A DNA stretch of 64,000 nt from DATKAS01 sp963773315 (GTDB lineage: Bacteria > Actinomycetota > Acidimicrobiia > Acidimicrobiales > DATKAS01): assembly GCA_963773315.1 (NCBI GenBank), contig CAVZAF010000003.1, forward strand, positions 310,001 through 374,000. The letters run 5' to 3'. Positions 1-9,830 of this stretch are shown piece by piece (the stretch's first letter is position 1; every line of letters begins with the position of its first letter). The position numbers and the translations under genes were made by a program. The notes beneath the pieces are model-generated. The model searched no databases, was not told where the DNA came from, and was given only the letters and a program-made list of their open reading frames with translations.

Positions 1-702
1 GGGAGCGCCCGCGCGCACCGCGTCGATGTTGCGCCGCCCGACGACATGACGGACGGCGAGATCTGGACGCGCCGCCCAGAGCCGGACGAGTTCGAGCGCA
101 GCGTCGTTGATGCGAGCCGCGCCCAATGAGCCACCGGTGACGAGCACGGAGGACCGTGCGGGCACCGCGGCGCGGACCTTCGCGCGGTCGACGTCCACGA
201 CCTCCTTGCGCAGGGGGTTGCCGGTGACGACGGCGTGGGGCAACGGCGTTCCCTCGAACGACACGGCGACCGCTTTGGCGACCCGCGCCGAGAGGCGGTT
301 CGCGAGGCCGGGCCGCTTGTTCTGCTCCATCACCACGATCGGCACCCGACACACCCACGCCGCGAAGGCGCACGGGACGCTCGCGTAGCCGCCGAGCGCG
401 ACCACCACACGCGGCCGCACGCGGCGCACCAGGCCGAACGCTCGGGTGGCGGCCACGAAGAGGCCCCACAACGCGCCCACGTTGGCGAGCGTGAGCCGGC
501 GCTGCAGCCCGCGGCCAGGTAGGACGTGAAGGGGATGCCCGGTCGGAGGTACGAGCGTCACTTCGAGCCCACGCTCGCTGCCCACCCAGATGATCGTGTC
601 TGGACCATGCCCGCGAGCGACGAGCTCAGCCGCGAGCGCGAGGCCGGGATTCACGTGGCCCGCCGTCCCTCCGCCGGCGATCACGGCGAACGTCTCGCTC
701 AT
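1..702 (-). CDS. murG: MurG, lipid II synthase, C-terminus off window
   Basis: UDP-N-acetylglucosamine:lipid I N-acetylglucosaminyltransferase (GT28), which makes lipid II at the inner face of the membrane. The visible 234 residues start at an ATG and carry the N-terminal glycine-rich motif GGGTAGHVNP and the EQNKRPGLANR motif of the family. The gene runs off the left edge, so about a third of the protein is missing. Its ATG overlaps the ftsW stop by 4 bases (ATGA), which implies translational coupling at the distal end of the dcw cluster. Confidence 0.95.
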   Translation of the reverse strand, partial: MSETFAVIAGGGTAGHVNPGLALAAELVARGHGPDTIIWVGSERGLEVTLVPPTGHPLHVLPGRGLQRRLTLANVGALWGLFVAATRAFGLVRRVRPRVVVALGGYASVPCAFAAWVCRVPIVVMEQNKRPGLANRLSARVAKAVAVSFEGTPLPHAVVTGNPLRKEVVDVDRAKVRAAVPARSSVLVTGGSLGAARINDAALELVRLWAARPDLAVRHVVGRRNIDAVRAGAP

Positions 703-1913
703 CGGGCTCGTGAGCGCGCGGGGCTTCCCTGGCGAGCGATGTTCAGGAGGAGACCAGTTGCCGCCATGGTCGTGATCAGTGCCGATCCGCCGAACGACAC
801 GAACGGCAACGGCAGCCCCGTGATGGGAAGCAGGCCGACGACAGCGCCCATGTTCACGATCGCCTGCACGAGCACCCAGACCGTCACACCCGCGGCCACC
901 AACATGCCGTAGCGATCCGGCGCGCGGCGGGCCGCCTGCAGGCCGAGGATCCCGAACGTGAAGAAGAGGGCCACGACGACGAAGCAACCGACGAAGCCGA
1001 GCTCCTCTCCGATGATCGCGAAGATGAAGTCGGTGTGCGCCTCGGGGAGGAAGCCCCACTTCGCGCGGCTCGCGCCGAGACCGACCCCAGCGACGCCACC
1101 GGACGCGACGCCGACGAGCGACTGCAAGGTCTGCCACCCGCGGTTCAACGGGTCGTCCGACGGGTGGAGGAACGAGAGCAGCCGGGCGCGACGGTAGGGC
1201 GCGCTCATGGTCAGGAACGTCGCGGCGCCCGCCATCACGGCGGTCGCCAGGCCGAGGGGCGCGAGCGGAGTTCCCGCGATGAAGAGCATGCCCATCACGA
1301 TCGCGACGGTCACGATCGCCGTGCCGAGGTCGGGTTGGAGCATCAGCAGCCCACCGGTGGCGCCGAGCACGATGAGCACCGGCCACAACGTGGCCTTCAC
1401 GTCGCCCATCCGGTCGGCGCGCCGCGCGAGCAGATCCGCGGTGTAGAGGAGCAGCGCGAGCTTCATGAGCTCGGCGGGCTGCAGGCGCCAGGCTCCGTGA
1501 CCGAGCCAGCTGCGCGAGCCGTTGACCATGAGGCCGACACCGGGCATCAGCACGACGACGAGGAGCGCGAAGCCGACGAGCAAGGCGAGCGGAGTGAGCT
1601 TGCGCCAGATGTGGAAGTCGACGCGCAGTGTCACGAACATCGCCGCGAACCCGAGCGCAGTCCAGATCGCCTGACGGTTGAAGAACGTCCACGACGAGCC
1701 GTAGTCGTGCAACGCGCTCACCGACGATGCCGACAGCACCATGACGAGGCCGATGAGGTTGAGCACGACCACGATCGCGAGGAGGGCGACGAAGCGCCCC
1801 GGCACGGCAGCGGGGCGCGGACGACTGGCCGGATGGCGCGTCTTGCTCCGCTGCTGCTCGCGGCGCCCCGCGCTCGCCGTCGACCTCGGTCGTGTGGCCG
1901 TCTTCGTCGCCAT
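699..1913 (-). CDS. ftsW: FtsW, SEDS peptidoglycan polymerase
   Basis: Polytopic SEDS-family glycosyltransferase of the divisome, working with the class B PBP FtsI. The 404-residue protein begins with a basic, disordered cytoplasmic segment of about 45 residues and then has roughly ten hydrophobic segments. I chose the ATG at 1913 because it overlaps the murD stop (TGATG) and follows the cluster's overlapping pattern; the frame stays open further upstream. RodA is the alternative family member, but the position between murD and murG decides for FtsW. Confidence 0.93.
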   Translation of the reverse strand: MATKTATRPRSTASAGRREQQRSKTRHPASRPRPAAVPGRFVALLAIVVVLNLIGLVMVLSASSVSALHDYGSSWTFFNRQAIWTALGFAAMFVTLRVDFHIWRKLTPLALLVGFALLVVVLMPGVGLMVNGSRSWLGHGAWRLQPAELMKLALLLYTADLLARRADRMGDVKATLWPVLIVLGATGGLLMLQPDLGTAIVTVAIVMGMLFIAGTPLAPLGLATAVMAGAATFLTMSAPYRRARLLSFLHPSDDPLNRGWQTLQSLVGVASGGVAGVGLGASRAKWGFLPEAHTDFIFAIIGEELGFVGCFVVVALFFTFGILGLQAARRAPDRYGMLVAAGVTVWVLVQAIVNMGAVVGLLPITGLPLPFVSFGGSALITTMAATGLLLNIARQGSPARSRAR

Positions 1914-3199
1914 CAGGAGCCCACCAGCTCTCGGACCGCGCGCACGAAGTCGTCGCCGCGCTCGGCGTAATTGCGATACCAATCGAACGACGCGCAGCCG
2001 GGCGACAGGAGCACGGCGTCACCGGCGCGCGCGGCGCGACGGGCGGCGGCCACGGCTTCGTCCATCGACGCCGCTTCGGTCACGGGCACGCGAAGGCGAA
2101 ACGCAGCGGCGACATCGGGCGCGGACTCGCCGATCGCGACGACCGCGCGCACGTGGTCGACCGTGTCGGCGAGCGCTGTCAGGTCGAGGCCCTTGTTGCG
2201 GCCACCTGCGATGAGGATGACGTGCTCGAACCCAGCCACCGCGGCGGCAGTCGCATGGGGCGCGGTTGCCTTCGAGTCGTCGTACCAGCGGATGCCGTCG
2301 GCTTCCACGACGAAGGCAACGCGATGGGGGAGGCCCCGGAACGAGGTGAGCACGGCGCGGACGCCGTCGAGCGTCGCGCCGGCCTCGAGCGAGGTGGCAG
2401 CGGCGGCGAGCGCGTTCGCCACGTCGTGCGGCAGCGCGCGAGGAAGGTCCGCGACACCGACGACCGCTTCGCCGCGCGGGGTCGTGAGCTCACCGCCACG
2501 CACTCGGTAGTCGCCGCCGGAGGCGCCGAACGTGAGGTGGCGTGCGGGCGCGATCGACAGCGCATGCATCACCACCGGATCGTCGGTGTTGCCGATCGCG
2601 ACATCGCCGGCTGACTGGTGCTCGAAGATGCGCGCCTTCGCGTCCGCGTACGCGCCCACTGATCCGTGCCAGTCCAGGTGGTCAGGCGCGATGTTCAACC
2701 ATGTCGCCACCTTCGGCGCGAACCGCTCGGCCCATCGGAGCCGGAACGACGAGGCTTCGACTACGAACACGTCGACGTCGGCATCGAGCGCGGCGACGAA
2801 CGGCACGTCGGTGTTCCCGACCGCGAGTGCCTTGCGACCCGATGCGCTCAGCATGTCAGTGACCATCGTCGTGACCGTGGTCTTGCCGTCGGTGCCGGTG
2901 ATCGCGATCACGGGACGGCGCGCGGTGTCCCAGTCGGTCGCGAGGTCGAGCTCGCTCACCACCGGAAGGCCGCGGCGGCGCGCCTCGGTGGTCGCCGGAT
3001 GGCCTTCTGGCACACCGGGGCTCGGCACGATCACGTCCACCGAGTCGAGGACCGCGGCGAGCGCACCGTCACGGGGCGCGACGAGCACACCCTCGCCTCG
3101 CGTTTGGTCGTCGGCGCGGACGACCTCGTGGCCACGCGCCTCGAGCGCGTCAGCAACGGCTTCGCCCGTCACACCCATGCCGTACACGAGGGCGCGCAT
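1913..3199 (-). CDS. murD: MurD, UDP-MurNAc-L-Ala:D-Glu ligase
   Basis: Cytoplasmic ATP-dependent Mur ligase that adds D-glutamate to UDP-MurNAc-L-alanine. It has 428 residues. The N-terminal substrate domain (residues 1-90) is followed by the ATP-binding P-loop GTDGKTTVTT and by the C-terminal Mur ligase domain with the DDSKATAPHA stretch. The ATG overlaps the mraY stop by 4 bases. The reading frame is intact, unlike mraY and ftsI around it. Confidence 0.95.
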   Translation of the reverse strand: MRALVYGMGVTGEAVADALEARGHEVVRADDQTRGEGVLVAPRDGALAAVLDSVDVIVPSPGVPEGHPATTEARRRGLPVVSELDLATDWDTARRPVIAITGTDGKTTVTTMVTDMLSASGRKALAVGNTDVPFVAALDADVDVFVVEASSFRLRWAERFAPKVATWLNIAPDHLDWHGSVGAYADAKARIFEHQSAGDVAIGNTDDPVVMHALSIAPARHLTFGASGGDYRVRGGELTTPRGEAVVGVADLPRALPHDVANALAAAATSLEAGATLDGVRAVLTSFRGLPHRVAFVVEADGIRWYDDSKATAPHATAAAVAGFEHVILIAGGRNKGLDLTALADTVDHVRAVVAIGESAPDVAAAFRLRVPVTEAASMDEAVAAARRAARAGDAVLLSPGCASFDWYRNYAERGDDFVRAVRELVGS

Positions 3200-4240
3200 C
3201 AGTCTCTTGCCCCGATGTGGATGAAGTCCGCGTAGTAGAGCCCGAGCGCGAGCGCGGTGCACAGGCCGGCCAGCAACCAGAAGCGCACGACGATTGTCGT
3301 CTCCGGCCACCCGAGGTGCTCGAAGTGGTGATGCACAGGTGCAATGCGGAACACGCGGCGATGAAAGATGCGGAAGCTGCCGACCTGGATGATCACCGAG
3401 AGCGTCTCGGCGACGTAGAGCCCGCCCACGATCGGCAGGAGCAGCGCGGTGTTGGTTGACGAGCGCCAGACACGCGAGCGCGGCGCCGATGGCCAGCGAA
3501 CCCGTGTCGCCCATGATGATCCGCGCCGGAGCCGCGTTCCACCAGAGGAAGCCCGCACAGCCGCCGAGCATCGCCGCCGCGACCACGGAGAGATCGAGCG
3601 CATGCGGCAGCGCGTAGACCCCTGGGTGGCGGAAGGCCCAGAAGCCGATCACGACGAACGCCGCGAACGACAAGACCGCGGAGCCGGACGCGAGGCCGTC
3701 GAGGCCGTCGGTGAGGTTCACAGCGTTCGTCGTCGCGAGGATCAGGAAGACCGCGAGCACCGACCAGCCGAGGTTGCCGAGCTCGAGGCCGGGATGGTCG
3801 AACCGCGTGAACCCGAGACGGGTCTGGCCGCTCGTGAAGAGCAGGTACATGGCGACGAAGCCGATCGACACCAGGAGCAGGCCGATCATCTTCGTCCGCT
3901 TGGTGAGACCGAGGTTGCGCGCGTTGCGCACCTTGATCCAGTCGTCGAGGAACCCGACGAAACCCGCACCGATCATCGCGAGCATGACGAAGAGGCCCGT
4001 GCGGGTGAAGATCACACCGCTGCGCAGGTGGGCGACCGCGTAGCCGACGCACGCCGCGCCGACGATCGCCATGCCGCCCATCGTCGGCGTGCCCGCCTTG
4101 GCCTCGTGTCCGGGGCCGCCCTCGCTGGTGCTCAGGATCGGCTGGTGCACCGCGCGCGCACCGAGCCAGCCGATGAGGATCTTGGTGCCGATGAGCGCGG
4201 CAGCCGCCGCGACCCCCGCCGCGACAAGGAGCGCGATCAC
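3199..4240 (-). CDS. mraY: MraY, phospho-MurNAc-pentapeptide transferase (one frameshift)
   Basis: Integral membrane enzyme that makes lipid I from UDP-MurNAc-pentapeptide and undecaprenyl phosphate. It starts at GTG 4240 in a GTGA overlap with murE. Family motifs are all present: FLDDWIKV, NLTDGLDGLA, GDTGSLAIG and the HHHFE motif near the C-terminus. The frame breaks near 3455, where one extra base lies between ALVN and NTALLLP. Removing it gives about 346 residues, the usual length. Everything beyond the break is conserved, so a sequencing error is likelier than a dead gene. Confidence 0.92.
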
Positions 4241-5652
4241 CCGCGGCCTCCGCCGAGACGCGCGAGCTCCTCCCGGGCGACGACGCGGTCGTCGAACGGC
4301 ACCACCGTCGTGCCAGTCGTCTGCGTCGTCTCGTGCCCCTTGCCCGCAATGACGACCACGTCACCCGGAGCGGCGCTCTCGAGCGCGAACGCGATCGCGC
4401 TCCGGCGGTCGGGTTCGACCACGAGCCGCGACGACTGAGCGCCCTGCACGATCTCCGCGATGATCCCCGCGGGCTCCTCGCTGCGAGGGTTGTCGGACGT
4501 GACCACCGCGACGTCCGCGCCTGCAGCCGCGGCCGCGCCCATGCCCGGGCGCTTCGTGCGATCGCGGTCCCCGCCGGCGCCGAAGACGAGCACCACGCGA
4601 TGGCCCGCAGCAACCTCACGTGCCGCCTCGAGCACGCGCTCGAGGCCATCGGGAGTGTGCGCGTAGTCGACGACGACGCTGAACGGCTGCCCCTCCTCGA
4701 TCGGCTCGAACCGCCCTGGCACCGGTCCAGCGTTGCCGATGCCCGCCACGACCGCGGGGATCGGCACCCCCACCTCGACTGCTGCGGTCGCGGCGCCCAG
4801 GGCGTTCTGGACGTTGTGGCGCCCGCCGATCGGCACGGTGACCACCTGGCCCCGCCAGGTGAACCGACTCGCGGACGCCGAGAGGTGCAGGTCGGACACG
4901 TCGGCCAGGGAGAAGGCGACCGTCGGGATCTCGGCGGCGTCGAGCAGCAGGCGCCCGTGCGGGTCGTCGGCGTTCACGACCGCACGAGCGGACAGCGCGG
5001 GCGTGAACAGCCGCGCCTTGGCCTCGAAGTAGCGCTCCATCGTCCCGTGGAAGTCGAGGTGGTCGCGCGAGAGGTTCGTGAAGACAGCGACAGCGAAGCG
5101 AGTGCCGTCGACTCGGTGCAGCGCGAGCGCGTGCGACGAGACCTCCATCGCCACGGCGTCTCGTCCCTCGTCGCGCCACGTCGCGAAGGTGCGTTGGAGG
5201 TCTGGCGCCTCGGGAGTCGTCCGGGCGCCCGTGAGCGTTCCGATGACCCCGGTCGCCCATCCATGCGCGCGGAAGATCGACTCGACGAAGTGCACGGTGG
5301 TCGTCTTGCCGTTCGTGCCCGTGACGCCGACGACGGTCATGTCTCGCGATGGATGACCCTCGAGCGTCGCCGCGAGCCGCGCCATCGCGACGCGCACATC
5401 TGCGACCACCACCTGCGGCACATCGAGAGGGAGCACGCGTTCGACGATGAGCGCGACCGCGCCCCGCCCCACAGCCGACGCGGCGTAGTCGTGACCATCG
5501 GCGATCAACCCGGGGACGCACACGAACAACGCGCCAGCAGCCACCACGCGAGAGTCGTACGCGACCGAGGTCACCTCGACCCCCGCGAGGTCGGAGCCCA
5601 CGAGGGAGAGGGTGAGGTCAGGAGACTCGTCGAGGAGCCGCGCGAGCCGCAT
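4237..5652 (-). CDS. murE: MurE, UDP-MurNAc-tripeptide synthetase (meso-DAP type)
   Basis: Mur ligase adding the third residue of the stem peptide. It has 471 residues: substrate domain, P-loop GVTGTNGKTTT, and a C-terminal domain with the SDNPRSEEP motif. DNPR is the meso-diaminopimelate-recognising signature, whereas lysine-adding MurE enzymes differ there, so a meso-DAP peptidoglycan is expected. The chosen ATG at 5652 lies 4 bases after ftsI and ignores an upstream in-frame extension of low-complexity arginine-rich sequence. The next gene is mraY rather than murF. Confidence 0.95.
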   Translation of the reverse strand: MRLARLLDESPDLTLSLVGSDLAGVEVTSVAYDSRVVAAGALFVCVPGLIADGHDYAASAVGRGAVALIVERVLPLDVPQVVVADVRVAMARLAATLEGHPSRDMTVVGVTGTNGKTTTVHFVESIFRAHGWATGVIGTLTGARTTPEAPDLQRTFATWRDEGRDAVAMEVSSHALALHRVDGTRFAVAVFTNLSRDHLDFHGTMERYFEAKARLFTPALSARAVVNADDPHGRLLLDAAEIPTVAFSLADVSDLHLSASASRFTWRGQVVTVPIGGRHNVQNALGAATAAVEVGVPIPAVVAGIGNAGPVPGRFEPIEEGQPFSVVVDYAHTPDGLERVLEAAREVAAGHRVVLVFGAGGDRDRTKRPGMGAAAAAGADVAVVTSDNPRSEEPAGIIAEIVQGAQSSRLVVEPDRRSAIAFALESAAPGDVVVIAGKGHETTQTTGTTVVPFDDRVVAREELARLGGGRG

Positions 5653-5656
5653 CGCG

Positions 5657-7585
5657 CTACGGGGTCGTCGAGGGGGCGGACGAGCTGGGCGACGTCGCAG
5701 TGCTCGAAGGCGGCGGCGGGGGCGCCCCACCGGCGTCGGCGAGATCGGCCGGAGTCGGCGCCGTGCCGGGTGCGACCGAGGGGGTCTGCACCGTCGCGCC
5801 CGACGGGATCGACGCAGCGGGCGCGACGCGCAGCTGGCGCACCGCGAGGTTCGCGAGCTCGGCGAACAGCGGCGCGGACACGACGCTCGCGTAGATCGAC
5901 GTCGATGGCTCGTCGATGACCACGATGATCGACACCTGCGGGTTCTCCGCGGGGAGGTAGCCGGCGAACGACGAGACGTAGGCACCGGTCTTGTACCCGG
6001 GGATGCCGTTGTCGTTCGGCTTGCGCGCGGTGCCGGTCTTGCCGGCGACCGTGTACCCGGGCACCGCGGCCCGGAAGCCAGTGCCGTCCTGCGACGCGAC
6101 CACGTTCTGAAGCATGGCGTTCACCTTGGCGGCGGTCTCGGCGGATACGACTTGGCGCTGCGCCGCAGGCGGGGCGTCATGTCGCGCCCCCCGCCGTCGA
6201 TCGTGGCGTCGACGAGGCGAGGCGCGACGTACTTGCCACCGTTCGCGATGACGTCGTAGACCTCGAGCATCTGCATCGCGGTCACCGAGATGCCCTGCCC
6301 GATCGGGATGCTGCCGATCGACGTTCCCGACCAGTCCTTCGGGTCGAGCATGAGACCTGCGGACTCGCCGGGGAAGTCCAGCGCGGTCTTGTCGCCCAGT
6401 CCGAACTTCCGGAGGTACTCGTCGATGCGCTGCTTGCCGAGCATCTGGGCGATCATGATCGTGCCGATGTTCGACGAGCGAGTGACGATGTCGGTGACCG
6501 ACCAGCTCGCGACCGCGTGCGGGTCGTGGTCCGAGAAGAGGTGGTCCGACACCTGTAGGTGATCCGGCACCTGCAACACCGTGTCGGGGTTCACGAGTCC
6601 CTCTTCGATCGCCCCCGCCGCCGTGATGACCTTGTTCACCGAGCCCGGCTCGAACACAGCGGTCAACGCCTCGTTCGCGCTCGACACGACCGGCTGCCCG
6701 GTCTTCGGGTCGACGTCGACGTTCGCCATCGCGAGCACGTCTCCGGTGCGCGGGTCTTGGATGATCGCGCGGGCGCCGTGCGCGCCGACTGCGGTCACCT
6801 GTCGCAGCAGCGCCTGCTCGGTGGCGAACTGCAGCGACCGATCGATCGTGAGCACCACGTCGTCGCCCGGTGTCGCCGGCTCGATGCTCTGACGTCCGAC
6901 CGGGATCGTGTGGCCCTGGGCGTCGCGCTCACGCACGAGCTGGCCGGGCACGCCGGCGAGGCGCTCGTCGTACTCACCCTCGACCCCTGACACTCCTTTG
7001 TTGTCGATGTCGACACGACCGACGATCGAACGCGCGAGCTCGCCCGAGGGCGACTCGCGGCCCGGCTCGTCGATCAGGAACACACCCGAGAGATGGAGGC
7101 CGGCGATCCGCTGGGCTTCGGTGTCGTCGATCTGGCGAGCGACGTACACGAAGTCGGCCGGCCGGCTGAGCCTCGTGGTGAGAGCAGCGGCGTCGGCGCC
7201 GAGGATCGGCGCGAGGAGACCTGCGGCCTTGCCGGGATCGGCGACGAGTCGTGGATCGGCCCACACCGTCTTCTTCGGGACCGTCGAGCGCGAGCTCGGC
7301 GCCGTTGCGGTCGAAGATCGTCCCGCGTTCCGCGGGGAGCACGACCGCGCGGACCCGCTGCGCCTCACCGAGCGCTGTGTACCGAGCCGCGTCGACGGTC
7401 TGGAGCATCCCCACTCGCACCAACACCGCGCTGAACGCGAGCACGGTGACGACGAGCGTGCATGCGAGCCGGCGCGTCGGGCGGCCGGGCTTCCTCGGCG
7501 ACGAGAGACGGCTAGCGGGGCGGCGCTGCGCGACGACTCGGGTCGCGGCCGCGGTGCGGGGACGACTGATCGTCGATGCCGTCAA
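5657..7585 (-). CDS. ftsI: FtsI, class B penicillin-binding protein (two frameshifts)
   Basis: Septal transpeptidase with one N-terminal membrane anchor (about residues 38-58), a dimerisation domain and a transpeptidase domain. The active-site serine is in SVNK, the second motif is SSN and the third is KTGT. Two frame breaks are needed: one extra base near 7280 (after LALDG, before PKKTVWADP) and one missing base in a G run near 6185. The two cancel, giving about 642 residues with a proline/serine-rich tail. The apparent start is TTG at 7585. An upstream ATG in another frame, within the tandem repeat at 7593-7654, is an alternative. Confidence 0.9.
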
Positions 7586-7592
7586 CGCCCGC

Positions 7593-7654
7593 GCCGTGCC
7601 GTGCTCATTGGGCCCGCCTCAGGGAGCCGTGCCGTGCTCATTGGGCCCGCCTCA
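7593..7654. repeat. Tandem direct repeat, 29-bp units at 33-bp period
   Basis: Two perfect 29-bp copies (7593-7621 and 7626-7654) separated by 4 bases fill the ftsL-ftsI gap. Each carries an ATG on the minus strand. The 33-base period keeps the reading frame, so the two ATGs head a 19-residue mini-ORF whose TGA overlaps the TTG start of ftsI. The second copy includes the ftsL stop codon. Confidence 0.8.
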
Positions 7655-8156
7655 CGGAGCGGAGCCCACGTAGGGCTTCAACTGGCTCCAGGTGCGGCCG
7701 GCGCCGGAGGTCGCGGCGTCAGACTCCTTGTCGTCAGGGAGCGCTTGTCCGGTGGCGCTCACGACGGCGACGACTTGATCGAGGCTGGGCGCGATGTAGG
7801 TCACCCGATCCGGTTGCACCATGCCGAGGCGGTTCTGCGCGACGGCGACGATGCGCTCGGGCGACTCGAGCTGCGCGACCTGCGCTCGCAGCTGGTCGAA
7901 CTGGTCCTGCTCCTGGCTCACTTGACGATCGACCTGGTCGAGGCGCTGCTGGCCTTGCACGAGAATGGTCTGGAACACCGCCGCGGCGAAGAGCGCAGCA
8001 AGGGTCACCGTCGCGCTGATGAACGCGATGCCAGCGACGCGACGGCGCGTCGGGCGAGCTGCGATCCGCAGCCGGGGTCGAGGCCGCGACGCGCTCGCGC
8101 TCGGGCCACGCGTCAGGGACGACCGCGAAGCCGGTGGGCAGCGCGAAGTCGCTCAC
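7652..8156 (-). CDS. ftsL: FtsL-like septum protein (one frameshift)
   Basis: Small bitopic divisome protein expected between rsmH and ftsI. It starts at an ATG that overlaps the rsmH stop (ATGA), has a proline/arginine-rich cytoplasmic segment, one membrane helix (ISATVTLAALFAAAVFQTIL) and a coiled coil rich in Q, L and D (VDRQVSQEQDQFDQLRAQV). One extra base near 8080 separates the first 27 residues from the rest. The corrected length is about 167 residues. Assignment rests on position and topology because FtsL sequences diverge strongly. Confidence 0.8.
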
Positions 8157-9085
8157 GCACGCTTCTCCACGGCGCGCAGCCGGGCGCTCTCGGCACGCGG
8201 GTTCGACGCGACCTCCGCTTCACTCGGTGTCCACGCGCCTTGCTTCAAGAGCTTCACCGTCTGCACCGCGTCGCAGACGCACGGTAGGCCGGGCGGGCAG
8301 GTGCATCCCCCGGTCGCCGCGTAGCGGAACCGGTCCTTCACGATGCGGTCCTCACCCGAGTGGTACGCGAGCACTGCACAGCGTCCACCGGGCGCGAGAG
8401 CGTCGATCGCGTCGTCGATCGACGCACCGAGGATCTCGAGCTCATGGTTCACTTCGATGCGGATCGCCTGGAACGTGCGCTTCGCAGGATGCCCACCACG
8501 TCGACGAGCGGGCGCGGGGATCGCGTCCTTGACGATCTCCGCGAGCTCGGCCGTCGACTCGATCGGCCGCGCGGCGACGATGGCCTTTGCGATGCGAGCG
8601 GCGAAGCGCTCGTCACCGAAGCCCGACAGCACGTCCGCGAGCTGCTGCTCGGGATAGCCGTTGACGATGTCAGCCGCGGTGAGGTCGCTGTCGGGATCCA
8701 TCCGCATGTCGAGGGGTCCGTCGTGGCGGTAGCTGAAGCCACGCTCGCCACGGTCGAGCTGCGGTGAGCTGACTCCGAGGTCGAAGAGCGCTCCGCTGAG
8801 TGAGGGGATGCCGAGCTCTGTCATGACGATGCCGAGGGTGTCGAACCGTGCCCGGCGCAGCGTCACCCGGTCGCCGAAGGCCTCGAGAGCCAAGGCTGCG
8901 GCAGCGAGTGCATCGGGGTCTTGGTCGAGGCCAACCACGGCAACCATCGGGTTGGCTTCGAGGATCACCCGTGCGTGTCCTCCACCGCCGACCGTCGCAT
9001 CCACCACCATGCCCGGGGGCACGGCCTCGAAAAGCCGGGCGATGCGTTCGGCCATGACGGGGTGGTGGAGAAAGCGGTCGCTCAC
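8153..9085 (-). CDS. rsmH: RsmH, 16S rRNA m4C1402 methyltransferase
   Basis: S-adenosylmethionine-dependent N4-methyltransferase (MraW) acting on C1402 of 16S rRNA. It has 310 residues with the N-terminal SAM motif DATVGGGGHA, the motif LFDLGVSSPQLD and the C-terminal SNPRAESARLRA stretch. Start is GTG 9085. It is separated from mraZ by 246 bases, the longest gap in the cluster, which holds a large inverted repeat. Confidence 0.96.
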   Translation of the reverse strand: MSDRFLHHPVMAERIARLFEAVPPGMVVDATVGGGGHARVILEANPMVAVVGLDQDPDALAAAALALEAFGDRVTLRRARFDTLGIVMTELGIPSLSGALFDLGVSSPQLDRGERGFSYRHDGPLDMRMDPDSDLTAADIVNGYPEQQLADVLSGFGDERFAARIAKAIVAARPIESTAELAEIVKDAIPAPARRRGGHPAKRTFQAIRIEVNHELEILGASIDDAIDALAPGGRCAVLAYHSGEDRIVKDRFRYAATGGCTCPPGLPCVCDAVQTVKLLKQGAWTPSEAEVASNPRAESARLRAVEKRA

Positions 9086-9114
9086 GGTGCCTCGCTACTC
9101 GGCGACCGGGATTG

Positions 9115-9243
9115 CCTGTCGCTTGCCTGCAGCCCCCCGGCCAGCAGTTGCCGCCGGGATTTCTCCCCGACTGGCGAGACGGAAGCGGGCGGAGTTGGGG
9201 CTGTCCATCTTCGCTGGCCGGGAGACTGCAGGCGAGCGACAGG
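9115..9243. repeat. 31-bp imperfect inverted repeat upstream of rsmH
   Basis: Arms 9115-9145 and 9213-9243 match at 28 of 31 positions, around a 67-base loop. In the mraZ-rsmH transcript (minus strand) this would fold into a very stable stem about 30 bases before the rsmH GTG. No coding potential is evident in 9086-9331. An RNA motif upstream of mraW has been described in Actinobacteria; whether this is an example cannot be decided by eye. Confidence 0.75.
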
Positions 9244-9331
9244 TCGCTGCGCCGTGCGTGGTGCGGATCGGTCCTCTGGTTGCTCCCTTCGAGAGACTGG
9301 GGTGGGGGTCCGGGGGGTCAGAGCTTCAGGG

Positions 9332-9739
9332 TCAGCTGGGCTCGGAGAGGAGCGCATCTCCGGAACGGTCGACCGCTTCCCAGCGGGCGGCGTCCCAGAG
9401 CTCGACGCTGGTGAAGGCGCCGATGACGATGACGTCGTGCTCGAGGCCCGCGAAGGCCCTGAGCTCGGATGGGATGGCGATGCGGCCCTGGGTGTCGGGC
9501 TTGACGAAGGCGGCACCCGACGAGAGGGATCGGAGTGCACTGCGGCTGATGTCGCCGCGCTTGGCCTTGTCGACCATCTCCTCCGCCTCTCGCTCGAAGT
9601 CCTCTGGTGTCCACACGGCGAGACAGCCATCGAGTGCCTTGGCGACATAGCCCCCGGCCGCGAGCCGCTCCCGAAATGCCGCGGGCAGGACGACCCTGCC
9701 TTTCGGATCGAGCGAGTGCTCGAACCTGCCCACGAACAT
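9332..9739 (-). CDS. mraZ: MraZ, dcw cluster transcriptional regulator
   Basis: AbrB-like swapped-hairpin DNA-binding protein that binds upstream of its own gene and controls the dcw cluster in several bacteria. The 135-residue protein has the two family repeats: an N-terminal one around HSLDPKGRVVLPAAFRE and a second one around KPDTQGRIAIPSELRAF. The ATG at 9739 is preceded by GGAG at a usual distance. It is the first gene of the cluster and lies just downstream of the boxed promoter at 9831-9882. Confidence 0.96.
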   Translation of the reverse strand: MFVGRFEHSLDPKGRVVLPAAFRERLAAGGYVAKALDGCLAVWTPEDFEREAEEMVDKAKRGDISRSALRSLSSGAAFVKPDTQGRIAIPSELRAFAGLEHDVIVIGAFTSVELWDAARWEAVDRSGDALLSEPS

Positions 9740-9830
9740 CGGCGCTGCTCCGTTGTGCGGTCGCTCGGGGCCACGTCTCCGTGGCGCTTCCTGTCTGCCT
9801 CTGTCGGGTTTCGAGGGAAGCCACGCTGCC

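Noticed and set aside
7593..7654. CRISPR-like array at the tandem repeats 7593-7654, 46857-46898 and 62429-62476
   Set aside because: Units are adjacent or separated by only 4 bases, with no variable spacers and no cas genes.
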